This document shows positions 8,171 to 15,456 of a stretch of 16,294 nt of DNA, piece after piece. The position numbers and the translations under genes were made by a program. Source of the DNA: DAITMV01 sp036834985 (GTDB lineage: Bacteria > Pseudomonadota > Gammaproteobacteria > Burkholderiales > Burkholderiaceae_B); NCBI GenBank assembly GCA_036834985.1, contig DAITMV010000052.1, positions 1 to 16,294 on the forward strand. The letters run 5' to 3'. How positions within the stretch are numbered: the first letter of the stretch is position 1; every line of letters begins with the position of its first letter. The notes below the pieces were generated by a model. It was given only the letters and a program-made list of their open reading frames with translations, was not told the origin of the DNA and did not search any database.

Positions 8171-8205
8171 GCGCTGTGCAGTGGGGCCTAGATTCGAGAC
8201 AGCGC
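8171..8205. repeat. Inverted repeat, 7-bp perfect stem
   Basis: GCGCTGT at 8171-8177 is the exact reverse complement of ACAGCGC at 8199-8205, enclosing 21 bases. No T-run follows, so it is not a typical terminator. It is the first of a series of inverted repeats in this gene-free region. Confidence 0.5.
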
Positions 8206-8240
8206 TCGCCCCTCTAAGGATTGCTACGTTGTCGCTCCTT

Positions 8241-8313
8241 CGCCCTGCAGGATAGGGCGTTCGCTCAAGCTTCGCCGCTCACTGGGCCATCCTTTGGATG
8301 GCCGCCTATCCTG
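8241..8313. repeat. Nested and competing hairpins
   Basis: Three perfect pairings are visible. A 6-bp hairpin joins CGCCCT (8241-8246) to AGGGCG (8254-8259). An 8-bp hairpin joins GGCCATCC (8285-8292) to GGATGGCC (8296-8303) across a TTT loop. A 9-bp long-range stem joins CAGGATAGG (8248-8256) to CCTATCCTG (8305-8313) and encloses the 8-bp hairpin. The first hairpin and the long-range stem use the same bases, so they exclude each other. The layout resembles REP-type palindromes or a structured RNA. No gene is visible here. Confidence 0.55.
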
Positions 8314-8482
8314 TGCGGGGTCGTCGCGGGGCTCGGCTTGATCGTCTCTCACCTGTGCCCCACCGCGTCGCGCGCACGGGTCACCCACGAGTCACCGATG
8401 AGCGCGCCTCACGATCGTGCTCCTACCTCACCGCCATACAGGCTGACCGCACAATCAGGCCGAGGTCCCGGATGGGGGCGCA

Positions 8483-8545
8483 CCGGTTGATTGGTCGCAC
8501 AGCGACCCGATGGGCGCGCGCAGCTTAAGCCCATCTATCAACCGG
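8483..8545. other. Predicted three-way junction fold
   Basis: A 9-bp outer stem, CCGGTTGAT (8483-8491) with ATCAACCGG (8537-8545), encloses two perfect hairpins. The first is GGTCGC-ACA-GCGACC at 8493-8507. The second pairs GATGGGC (8509-8515) with GCCCATC (8529-8535) around a 13-base loop. Only single bases (8492, 8508, 8536) separate the three stems, so 22 base pairs form with almost no unpaired junction. It is not a tRNA: it lacks the D/T arms and acceptor end. It could be a structured RNA, a DNA cruciform or part of a repeat family. Transcription is unknown and both strands fold equally well. Confidence 0.6.
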
Positions 8546-8563
8546 CAGCCTTCAGACGGAAAT

Positions 8564-8767
8564 AGACCGAGTGCTGTGCGGTCGGCCTGTGTGGGCGGGG
8601 ATGTAAACGAAACCAGACCGAGTGCCGTGCTGACGGCCTGTGTGGGAGGGGATGTAAACGAAATCAGACCGAGTGCCGTGCGGGCGACATGTGTGGGTGG
8701 GGATGTCAACGAAACCAGACCGAGCGCCGTGCGGGCGGCCTGCGTGGGGGGATGTACTAGCAACGAC
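8564..8767. repeat. Tandem repeat, four copies of a 51-bp unit
   Basis: Units begin at 8564, 8615, 8666 and 8717, each starting AGACCGAG, with an exact 51-bp period. The first three are close copies with scattered substitutions; the last diverges after GATGT. Because 51 is 17 codons, both strands carry open frames with 17-residue peptide repeats (plus strand: RPSAVR.ACVGGDVNET; minus strand: TALGLVSFTSPPTQA). Several substitutions are silent in the plus frame (GGC/GGA/GGT, GTA/GTC, GCT/GCC), but R/L, S/T/A and T/I changes also occur and there is no ribosome-binding site. I treat it as a minisatellite rather than a gene. Confidence 0.85.
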
Positions 8768-8787
8768 CGAACCCCGCCCCGTAGCCC

Positions 8788-10137
8788 TTAATGATCATCA
8801 TGCTCGGCCAACGCCCACAACTCATGCGCATCGAGCATTACCCGATAATAAGCATACAAGGCATCTAACTGCGCAGTGTCTTGAGCCAACTGCGCTTCCA
8901 GCGCCTGCCGACGACTCAACAGCGTGTCTGTCAGCGATGCTTCGCCCAAACGATACGCACGCTCCAACAAACGAGCGCTTTCCTGCGACTGCTCGTTGGA
9001 TGTCTTCAGTGCCACGTAGCTCTGGTAAGCCGCCTGGGCTTGGTTAACCGTCCGCACGGCGTCGCGTTCAATGCGTGTTTTACCCTTGCGGCTCGCTTGG
9101 TCAGTGACTGCCTGTGCAGCCAGGGCCTGCTCGGCCTGCGCCTGGCGCCCCTGACCTGGCAACGCGATGGATACCGTCACCCCCAGCAGCTTTTCGGCAC
9201 GATCGCGTTCCTGCGCAGCACGCAGGGCAATCATGGGGTCCGGCATACGTTCGAGCCGACTGCGCTCGGCCAACAAGCGGGCCTGATTTTGATCAGCCTG
9301 CAAAATTTCCAGTTCATGGTTGTGCCGCAAAATCGCATGAACCCAATCATCGGTGTTGCCCACCAGCGCAGTCGGCGTCGGAATGTGCTCAAAGCCTTGA
9401 GTGTTCACGCCGGGGAAACGACGTTCAATCTCCAAGGCCAGCGCGTCTGCACGGGCCTGGCTCAGCTGCAATTGGCCCATCACCCGTTGTTGTTCGGCCA
9501 TCGCCAGCAGCGTTTCGGTTTTTGCGGCATCACCCGCTTTAAACCGCCGTTGCGCTACCGCCGTTTGTTGTTCCAGCAGTTTGAGTTGTCGGCCCAGTGT
9601 GTGGATGGACGCAAATTCTTTTTGCCAGTCAAACCAGCTTAGCAGCAGTATTTTGGCCGACTCATGCCAGGCATCGCCCAGACCCGCTTCCGCGCGCATC
9701 ACCCCTTGTTCACCGATGGCGATGTCCTTGTCTTGCTTGCCGAACCAACGCATTTGCCGCTCGATGGCAATTTCCGGTTCCTTGTAATTTTTATTGATCG
9801 GGATGTCTCGGCGCTGCAGAACGCCAGCGCTCACTGACCACTCATAGGGCCCAGCACGAAGTCGCTTGCGGGTGGCATTTTCGTAGTCAATCGCCGCGCG
9901 GGCGGCTTTTACTTCGGGCAGGCTTTCCAGCGCCTGGCGTACGGGCCCCTCGGGCGGGAGCGCACCATGGGCATCAACCTCCGCGTTGACCATCATGCCA
10001 GACGATGCCGGCGCGACAGGGTTGTCTACAGCAGCGGCCTGGGCGGTGGGCAGGGTCATCAGCGACGCCAGCATGAGTGCGATCGCTCTGCGGCCAGACA
10101 GTAAAAGTGATCCTCGTAATGCGGGCTGCTGTGTCAT
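8788..10137 (-). CDS. TolC-family outer-membrane channel of heavy-metal efflux system (CzcC/CusC type)
   Basis: This is a 449-residue outer-membrane efflux protein that should form the exit duct for the RND pump encoded in the same operon. An N-terminal signal peptide (basic, then hydrophobic ALMLASLMTLPTAQA) has a likely cleavage near residue 34. There is no lipobox cysteine, so, unlike CusC, it is not predicted to be lipid-anchored. The body is helix-rich and alanine/glutamine/glutamate-rich, with the two repeated outer-membrane-factor halves expected of this family (for example RRFKAGDAAKTETLLA and RAYRLGEASLTDTLL, each at the start of a long helix). The C-terminus ends in EHDDH. Its ATG overlaps the stop of the upstream DUF3240 gene by four bases (ATGA), so it is the last gene of a tightly coupled operon. 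Confidence 0.9.
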   Translation of the reverse strand: MTQQPALRGSLLLSGRRAIALMLASLMTLPTAQAAAVDNPVAPASSGMMVNAEVDAHGALPPEGPVRQALESLPEVKAARAAIDYENATRKRLRAGPYEWSVSAGVLQRRDIPINKNYKEPEIAIERQMRWFGKQDKDIAIGEQGVMRAEAGLGDAWHESAKILLLSWFDWQKEFASIHTLGRQLKLLEQQTAVAQRRFKAGDAAKTETLLAMAEQQRVMGQLQLSQARADALALEIERRFPGVNTQGFEHIPTPTALVGNTDDWVHAILRHNHELEILQADQNQARLLAERSRLERMPDPMIALRAAQERDRAEKLLGVTVSIALPGQGRQAQAEQALAAQAVTDQASRKGKTRIERDAVRTVNQAQAAYQSYVALKTSNEQSQESARLLERAYRLGEASLTDTLLSRRQALEAQLAQDTAQLDALYAYYRVMLDAHELWALAEHDDH

Positions 10138-10442
10138 GCCAATTGACCCATCTGAAGGACAGGGCTTGTCCAGTAAGGAATACGGGAGTTGGCCAGTTGT
10201 TGCTGCAAGGTAGCCAATAGCAAGGTTAACTGGTCTTGATGCACCATGATGTCAATTTGTCGTTTTTGAACGCGGCCGCGAATCTTTTCCATGGCATTGT
10301 CGAACACGGCCAATGGCCCTGCTGAATCGCAGTCCTTGACCGTCATGAAGTCGAACTGCTCCTGTACCGTGAGCAGAAGGTCGACCACGTCGTGATCAAG
10401 TGCTTTGGGAATCAGCAGATGCAGCATCACTTGACCGCTCAT
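10134..10442 (-). CDS. DUF3240 family protein of the metal efflux operon
   Basis: This is a 102-residue protein that I recognise as the small DUF3240 family, found mostly next to CzcA/CusA-type RND pumps. The visible pattern is MLHLLIPKALDHDVVDLLL, then FDFMTVKDCDSAGP, then a C-terminal helix. The fold is probably ferredoxin-like or PII-like, and the protein should be cytoplasmic: it has no signal peptide or membrane segment. It overlaps the RND gene before it and the TolC-type gene after it by four bases each, so its product is likely made in step with the pump. Its role is not established; a cytoplasmic metal-sensing or pump-modulating part is an inference from context. Confidence 0.75.
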   Translation of the reverse strand: MSGQVMLHLLIPKALDHDVVDLLLTVQEQFDFMTVKDCDSAGPLAVFDNAMEKIRGRVQKRQIDIMVHQDQLTLLLATLQQQLANSRIPYWTSPVLQMGQLA

Positions 10443-13400
10443 GTGCCCTCCTTGATAAATCGTAAATACAGGCTGGGCAGCAGCACCAGGGTCAGCAGTG
10501 TGGCGCTGACCAAGCCGCCAATGACCACAATCGCCAGGGGCCGCTGAATCTCCGAACCAGGTCCTGTGGCGAACAACATCGGTATTAAACCAAAGGCGCT
10601 GATGGAGGCGGTCATCAACACGGGCCGCAAACGGCGTACCGCACCTTCGCGAATCACTTGCTGCAAGGCCATGCCTTTGGCACGCAACTGGTTAAAGCTG
10701 CTCATCATCACCAGGCCGTTGAGTACGGCGATGCCCATCAGGGCAATAAAGCCGACCGAGGCGGGCACAGACACGTACTCCCGTGCGATAGCCAGGGCAA
10801 CCACACCACCGACCATTGCAAAGGGTATGTTGACCAGCACCAAGGTGGCCTGCCGGGCCGAGCCCAGCGTGGCAAAGAGCACCAGAAAAATCAGACCCAG
10901 TGCGATCGGCACCACAATCATCAACCGTTGTGCGGCACGTTGCTGGTTTTCAAACTGACCGCCCCAGCCCAACCGATAGCCAGCAGGTAACGGAACGGTT
11001 TTGGCGATCAGGGCCTTGGCCTCATCAACAAAGCCAACCAGGTCCCGGCCCCGCACGTTGGCGCGGACAATCGCCATACGCGAGGCGTTTTCGCGATCGA
11101 TTTTTACCGGGCCCGCCACGGGTTTGAGGGTGGCGATCTGGCTCAGTGCGATGGACTGGCCATCAGCCATCGGCAACCGCAGTTGTGAGAACCGCTCGCC
11201 ATTCATCTGGCTACTGCCGTCCCCCCGGACGAGAAGCGGAATACGGCGACCTTGTTCAATCACCAGGCCCACTGGCCGGCCCTCGACCATGGCACGCAGG
11301 TCATTTTGCACCTGCTCAATCGTCAAGCCCAGACGACTGATCGCCGTGCGGTCAAAATCCACCTGAAAATACTGCACACCGCTGTTTTGAACGGTCAGCA
11401 CATCCTCTGCGCCAGCTAAGGTGCTCAATTGCTTGACGATCTGTTCGGCCAGCCCGTTCAAGGTGTGCAGGTCGGTTCCGTAAATCTTGATGGCCAAATC
11501 ACCCCGTACGCCCGACAGCATTTCAGAGGTGCGCATTTCGATGGGCTGCGTAAAACTCAGGTTAACGCCCGGGATGTCCGCCACGGCTTTGCGAACTTTG
11601 TCTACCAGCGCGTCTTTGTTGCTGACCGACCATTCGCTTTTGGGCTTGAGTACCAGAAAGGTATCGGTGTCGTTAAACCCCATCGGATCCAGACCCAGTT
11701 CGTCGGCACCAACGCGGGCGATGATGTTTTGTATTTCCGGGATGCGTTTGAGTAAGGCTCGCTGAATGTCCTGATCAATACGGGTGCTGTCCTCCAAGCT
11801 GATGGAGGGGATTTTTTCCACCTGCAGCAAAATATCACCCTCATCCAGGTTGGGCATAAACGATTTGCCCAGCACGCCAAATAAACCCGCCGCCCCAATC
11901 AGTGCGAGGCCAGCGGCCACATACACCGTCCGCTGATGGGCCAACGCCCGGTCTAGCCACCGTCGGTAGCGTGCCTCGAGCCAACTGACCAGTTTGGGTT
12001 GCGGATGGTGCTGTCCTCCCATCACAAACGACGCCAGTACCGGGATGACCGTCAGCGAGAGCAGCAACGAGGCAGTCAGGGCGAATACGATGGTCAGGGC
12101 CACCGGCACAAAGAGTTTGCCTTCCAGCCCTTGCAGCGTGAGCAGCGGCAAAAACACGATCACGATAATTGCCATGCCCGCTGTGATGGGTACGGCTACC
12201 TCCTGCGTGGCGCGGTACACAATATGCAGCCAGGGTTTGTCGATCCCATGCTGTTGTTGGGATTGCTGGCTTTCGATGTTCTCCACCACGACCACGGCGG
12301 CGTCCACCAGCATACCGATAGCAATCGCCAACCCACCCAATGACATCAGGTTGGCAGACAAATTGACCAGATGCATGCCGATGAAAGTTGCCAGTGCCGA
12401 CAAGGGCAAAATCAAGGCCACCACCAGTGCGGCCCGCACGTTGCCCAAAAAGACATACAGCAAAATCAAGACCAGGATGATGGCTTCAGTCAGCGCTTTG
12501 GCCACGGTAAAAACTGCGCGTCCGACCAAATCACCACGGTTATAGAACGGCACCACATGAGTGCCTTGGGGCAGTGTAGTGGATATGTCTTTGAGGCGTT
12601 TTTCCACTTCAACCACCACTTGACGCGCATTTGAACCGCGTAGACCCAGCACCAGGCCCTCAACGGCCTCACCGTGGGCATCTTTGGTCACTGCCCCGTA
12701 GCGGGTCAAGCCGTCGATACGAACGTCGGCTACATCCCCTACACGGACGGCCATACCCTGCCGTTCGATAATGCCGATGGCTTTAACATCATCGATGCTT
12801 TTAATGCTGCCCTCGCTGCGTACCAGCAGGTTTTCGCCCTGGTCGGTCAGGCGGCCCGCGCCATCGTTGCGGTTGTTTGTCTCCAGCGCGGTTTGCAACT
12901 GGGCCAGCGACACCTGTCGTGCGGCCAGTGCCACCGGGTCAGGAACCACCGAAAAGCTCTTTACGAAACCACCTAGTGAGTTCACATCGGCCACACCGGG
13001 AATGCTGCGCAGCTGTGGACGTATCACCCAGTCCAGGAGGCTGCGTTTGTCGGTGAGGCTGAGCGGCCCTTCGATGGTGAACATAAACACCTCGCCCAAG
13101 GGCGTGGTGATCGGTGCCAGGCCGCCGGAGGCTGTGGCGGGCAAGACACCCAGGACCTGGTTCAAACGCTCGGTGGCTTGCTGACGGGCCCAGTAAATAT
13201 CGGTACCGTCGTTAAAATCGAGGGTGATGTCCGCGATGCCGTATTTGGACATCGAGCGTAACAGTCGTTGGTTGGGTATACCCAGCATCTCTTGTTCGAT
13301 GGGGGCAACAATGCGGGTTTCAACCTCCTCGGGCGTCATACCCGGTGCCTTCATGATGATTTTGACCTGGGTGCTGGAGACATCCGGAAATGCATCAATC

Positions 13401-13504
13401 GGCAAGTCGCGCATGGCCTGGATCCCTGCACCTACAAGCATCAGCGTCAGCACCACCATCAACATGCGTTGCGCCAGGGATGTGGCGATCAGTTTATCAA
13501 GCAT
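10439..13504 (-). CDS. Heavy-metal efflux RND permease, CzcA/CusA family
   Basis: This is a 1021-residue inner-membrane proton/cation antiporter of the HME-RND class, the usual length for the family. It has the normal layout: TM1 at about residues 10-30, a large periplasmic porter domain, TM helices from about 335 to 560, a second porter domain, and the last helices near the C-terminus. TM4 carries AIAIGMLVDAAVVVVEN (393-409), with D401 as the probable proton-relay aspartate. The periplasmic part has the metal-RND motifs GVADVNSLGGF (170-180) and QPIEMRTSEMLSGVRGDLA in the second half. The DAA motif in TM4 differs from the DFG/DGA pattern of Zn/Co/Cd-type CzcA, but the porter segment looks CzcA-like, so substrate (Cu/Ag or Zn/Co/Cd) cannot be assigned. 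The ATG overlaps the adaptor stop by one base (TGATG). Confidence 0.93.
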   Translation of the reverse strand: MLDKLIATSLAQRMLMVVLTLMLVGAGIQAMRDLPIDAFPDVSSTQVKIIMKAPGMTPEEVETRIVAPIEQEMLGIPNQRLLRSMSKYGIADITLDFNDGTDIYWARQQATERLNQVLGVLPATASGGLAPITTPLGEVFMFTIEGPLSLTDKRSLLDWVIRPQLRSIPGVADVNSLGGFVKSFSVVPDPVALAARQVSLAQLQTALETNNRNDGAGRLTDQGENLLVRSEGSIKSIDDVKAIGIIERQGMAVRVGDVADVRIDGLTRYGAVTKDAHGEAVEGLVLGLRGSNARQVVVEVEKRLKDISTTLPQGTHVVPFYNRGDLVGRAVFTVAKALTEAIILVLILLYVFLGNVRAALVVALILPLSALATFIGMHLVNLSANLMSLGGLAIAIGMLVDAAVVVVENIESQQSQQQHGIDKPWLHIVYRATQEVAVPITAGMAIIVIVFLPLLTLQGLEGKLFVPVALTIVFALTASLLLSLTVIPVLASFVMGGQHHPQPKLVSWLEARYRRWLDRALAHQRTVYVAAGLALIGAAGLFGVLGKSFMPNLDEGDILLQVEKIPSISLEDSTRIDQDIQRALLKRIPEIQNIIARVGADELGLDPMGFNDTDTFLVLKPKSEWSVSNKDALVDKVRKAVADIPGVNLSFTQPIEMRTSEMLSGVRGDLAIKIYGTDLHTLNGLAEQIVKQLSTLAGAEDVLTVQNSGVQYFQVDFDRTAISRLGLTIEQVQNDLRAMVEGRPVGLVIEQGRRIPLLVRGDGSSQMNGERFSQLRLPMADGQSIALSQIATLKPVAGPVKIDRENASRMAIVRANVRGRDLVGFVDEAKALIAKTVPLPAGYRLGWGGQFENQQRAAQRLMIVVPIALGLIFLVLFATLGSARQATLVLVNIPFAMVGGVVALAIAREYVSVPASVGFIALMGIAVLNGLVMMSSFNQLRAKGMALQQVIREGAVRRLRPVLMTASISAFGLIPMLFATGPGSEIQRPLAIVVIGGLVSATLLTLVLLPSLYLRFIKEGT

Positions 13505-14655
13505 CAGTCGCTACCGCCCTCACGACCCAAACCCATCCACGCGCCCTTGAGCAGGGATAAACCACCGACTGCAATCTGCTGACCGGGCGTTAAGCCCTGG
13601 TCAACGCGCACCTGGGTGCCGTCCCGACCCACAATGTGGATGGGCGTGGCCACGAATCCTTTGGGGCCGCTGACAAACACCATATCCTGTTGACCGTGTT
13701 TGATCACTGCCGCTGCAGGCACGGCGATCCCGTTGATGGCGTGCCCCTTGGCCTGAACCTGCACCTCGGCAAACTGGTTGGGTCGCAGGCAGGCAGGCGC
13801 GGTTTTTAGGTCGGCACGAATCAATACGGATTGGTTGGCGCTGTTGACCTGTCCGCCGATAGCGGCGATGCGGCCTTGTGCATCGCAGCCTTTGACCGTA
13901 ATGGCATCACCCACGGAAACCATCTCCGCCTGTTGGCGGTTGGCTTGCAGCTCGATCCAGCGTTTGCCTTCGCGTGCAATCGTGGCGATCGGCTCACCGG
14001 CCTCCATGCGTTGCCCGGGGCTGGCCTTGAGCGTTACCACAGACCCGGCCGCAGGTGCGCTGAGCGCCATCTGCGCACTCAGTTGCTGGCTACTTTTGAG
14101 TTTGTTCAACGCCGCCTCGCTCATCCCGATCAACCGGAGGCTTTGCGCCCGTTGTGTCATTTCGACCTGGGCCTGCATGGCCTGGCTGCGGCTATCCTGC
14201 GCACGGCTTTCCGGAATGATGCCTTCGGCATACAAGGCGTCGTCCCGTAGCTGCCGCTGCGCCGCAACCTGATGGCGACTGCTGGCCTGCAGGTACTCGC
14301 GTTCAAGTTCGATCAGTTGAGCGCTGTATATCCGTGCAATGGTTTGCCCCGCCTTGACTGAATCGAGTGTGTTGATGTCAATGGACTGCACGATGCCGGT
14401 GGCAGGCATGCTGATAACGTCCAGGGCCTGATTGGGAACGACGACCGTGCCGTTGAGCAACAGGCTGTTGGCACTGGGGGAGGCCGCTTGGGTGGTATAC
14501 AGCGTGATGCCGGCCTGCCGTAATTGCTCTTTACCCAGGGAAAAGGGTGCGCCTGGACCCGTGGATGCGGTTTGCGCTTGAACCGTCAGCGGATTGGCCC
14601 ATATGGCCACGGCCAGGGAGCATGCGGCGATACCCAGACTTCTATTTTTAAGCAT
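13504..14655 (-). CDS. RND efflux periplasmic adaptor (CzcB/CusB, HlyD family)
   Basis: This is a 383-residue membrane-fusion protein that links the inner-membrane pump to the outer-membrane channel. It has a signal peptide (KNRSLGIAACSLAVAIWA, likely cleavage near VQA-QT), a lipoyl/barrel-sandwich half (about 85-110, MPATGIVQSIDINTLDSVKA), a helical hairpin (about 110-200) rich in Q, A and R, the second lipoyl half (APAAGSVVTLKASPGQRMEA), a beta-barrel and a membrane-proximal domain. No His-rich metal-binding extension or CusF-like domain is present. It is the first gene of the efflux operon. AGG lies nine bases before the ATG. A CTTAAG box and a -10-like element sit in the upstream region shared with the two-component regulator. 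Confidence 0.9.
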   Translation of the reverse strand: MLKNRSLGIAACSLAVAIWANPLTVQAQTASTGPGAPFSLGKEQLRQAGITLYTTQAASPSANSLLLNGTVVVPNQALDVISMPATGIVQSIDINTLDSVKAGQTIARIYSAQLIELEREYLQASSRHQVAAQRQLRDDALYAEGIIPESRAQDSRSQAMQAQVEMTQRAQSLRLIGMSEAALNKLKSSQQLSAQMALSAPAAGSVVTLKASPGQRMEAGEPIATIAREGKRWIELQANRQQAEMVSVGDAITVKGCDAQGRIAAIGGQVNSANQSVLIRADLKTAPACLRPNQFAEVQVQAKGHAINGIAVPAAAVIKHGQQDMVFVSGPKGFVATPIHIVGRDGTQVRVDQGLTPGQQIAVGGLSLLKGAWMGLGREGGSD

Positions 14656-14702
14656 AAGACCTACAATGGGTGCATAACGTATGAGTTTGAGTAAGTATTT
14701 TC

Positions 14703-14708
14703 ATATTA
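14703..14708 (-). promoter_or_regulatory. Candidate -10 element of the efflux operon
   Basis: On the minus strand this reads TAATAT, ten bases beyond the nearer half-site of the CTTAAG box, so the box would cover the -35 region as in regulator-activated PmrA-type promoters. Transcription would begin about 40 bases before the adaptor ATG. No good -35 hexamer is present, which fits activator dependence. This is inferred from spacing only. Confidence 0.45.
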
Positions 14709-14718
14709 GTTACTGTAC

Positions 14719-14749
14719 CTTAAGCCATCCTTAAGATTCGCAGCTTAAA
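14719..14749. promoter_or_regulatory. QseB/PmrA-type operator between efflux operon and regulator gene
   Basis: CTTAAG at 14719-14724 and CTTAAG at 14730-14735 form a perfect YTTAAK-N5-YTTAAK box, and a third partial half-site, CTTAAA, lies at 14744-14749. The box sits between the divergent efflux operon and the QseB/PmrA-type regulator gene, so autoregulation and control of the pump from a single site are likely. A palindromic TTGTACAA follows at 14753-14760. The motif match is seen directly; regulator binding is inferred from family knowledge. Confidence 0.7.
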
Positions 14750-14784
14750 GTCTTGTACAAAAGAATCAAGGGTTAAAACATACA

Positions 14785-15444
14785 ATGAGAATATTGCTCG
14801 TAGAAGACGATGCTCAGTTGGGCAGGGCAATACAAATCGGGCTGGAACAGGATGTGAATACGGTCGATTGGGTTCACGATGCCCAAAGTGCCGAAACAGC
14901 TGTTAAAACTCACCGTTATGCTGCCATTTTGCTTGATCTGGGTTTGCCGGGGCTCGATGGCATGTCACTGTTGCGAAAAATGCGCACCATGGGTGTCGAC
15001 AGCGCCATTTTGATTGTGACCGCGCGCGGTCAAGTCACGGACCGCATCGCCGGTCTGGACCAGGGGGCCGACGACTTCATCATCAAGCCGTTTGATCTGG
15101 ATGAGCTGTCCGCCCGCATTCGCGCTGCCGTTCGTCGTAGTTCGGGGCGTGCCAACAATATCATTGAGTTGGGCGAACTTCGTATCGACACCACCCGTCG
15201 CCATGTCTTTAAAAGTGGTGGAGTCATTGCGCTGACCGCGCGCGAGTTTTCGGTATTGCTGGATCTGGTTGAACATGCAGGGCAAATCCGCTCCCGTACA
15301 CAGCTTGAAGAATGCCTGTACGGCTGGGGCGAGGAGGTCGAGAGTAACTCCATCGAGGTCCATGTTCACCATTTGCGAAAAAAGCTGGGACGGACGCTGA
15401 TCAAGACGGTCCACGGAATCGGTTATCTGGTTGACGGTGCATAG
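14785..15444 (+). CDS. OmpR-family response regulator, QseB/PmrA type
   Basis: This is a 219-residue two-component regulator. The receiver domain (1-118) has E7/D8/D9, phosphoacceptor D51, T79 and K101. The winged-helix DNA-binding domain (about 124-217) ends with EEVESNSIEVHVHHLRKKLG and TVHGIGYL, which closely follow the same region of E. coli QseB. It should bind CTTAAG direct repeats, and exactly such a box lies about 50 bases upstream. AAGGG ends about 12 bases before the ATG. The sensor kinase gene follows after 12 bases. The divergent efflux operon is the most likely target, so the signal may be a metal or the envelope damage a metal causes; this is inferred from position. Confidence 0.93.
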   Translation: MRILLVEDDAQLGRAIQIGLEQDVNTVDWVHDAQSAETAVKTHRYAAILLDLGLPGLDGMSLLRKMRTMGVDSAILIVTARGQVTDRIAGLDQGADDFIIKPFDLDELSARIRAAVRRSSGRANNIIELGELRIDTTRRHVFKSGGVIALTAREFSVLLDLVEHAGQIRSRTQLEECLYGWGEEVESNSIEVHVHHLRKKLGRTLIKTVHGIGYLVDGA

Positions 15445-15456
15445 AGGCCCGGCCCC

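Larger units (their letters stand above)
8106..8787. other. 682-bp gene-free region between convergent genes, rich in repeats
   Basis: The stretch separates the end of the LTA-synthase-like gene (plus) from the end of the TolC-type gene (minus). It holds several perfect inverted repeats, a three-way-junction fold and four 51-bp tandem repeats, listed separately. Open frames exist on both strands, but they lack ribosome-binding sites and recognisable domains and come mainly from high GC content and a repeat period divisible by three. A short AAAAC...GTTTT stem with a T-run just after 8105 could be a weak terminator for the plus-strand gene. I see no strong terminator for the minus-strand operon. 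The region could be a species-specific repeat element or a decayed insertion. Confidence 0.6.

Noticed and set aside
8221..8490. Plus-strand open frame of about 89 codons
   Set aside because: It overlaps several inverted repeats, has no ribosome-binding site and shows no recognisable protein family.
8483..8545. Possible tRNA gene
   Set aside because: There are only three stems; no acceptor/CCA end, no T-loop motif and no anticodon arm of the correct size.
8564..8767. Possible CRISPR array
   Set aside because: The units are contiguous tandem copies without unique spacers, and no cas genes are nearby.
8455..8791. Open frames on both strands across the tandem repeats (17-residue peptide repeats)
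   Set aside because: The frames stay open because the repeat period is a multiple of three in GC-rich DNA. There is no ribosome-binding site, no known domain, and competing frames on opposite strands.
8881..9642. 253-codon plus-strand open frame
   Set aside because: It lies wholly opposite the TolC-type gene, which has a signal peptide and clear family features; the plus-strand translation has no domain.
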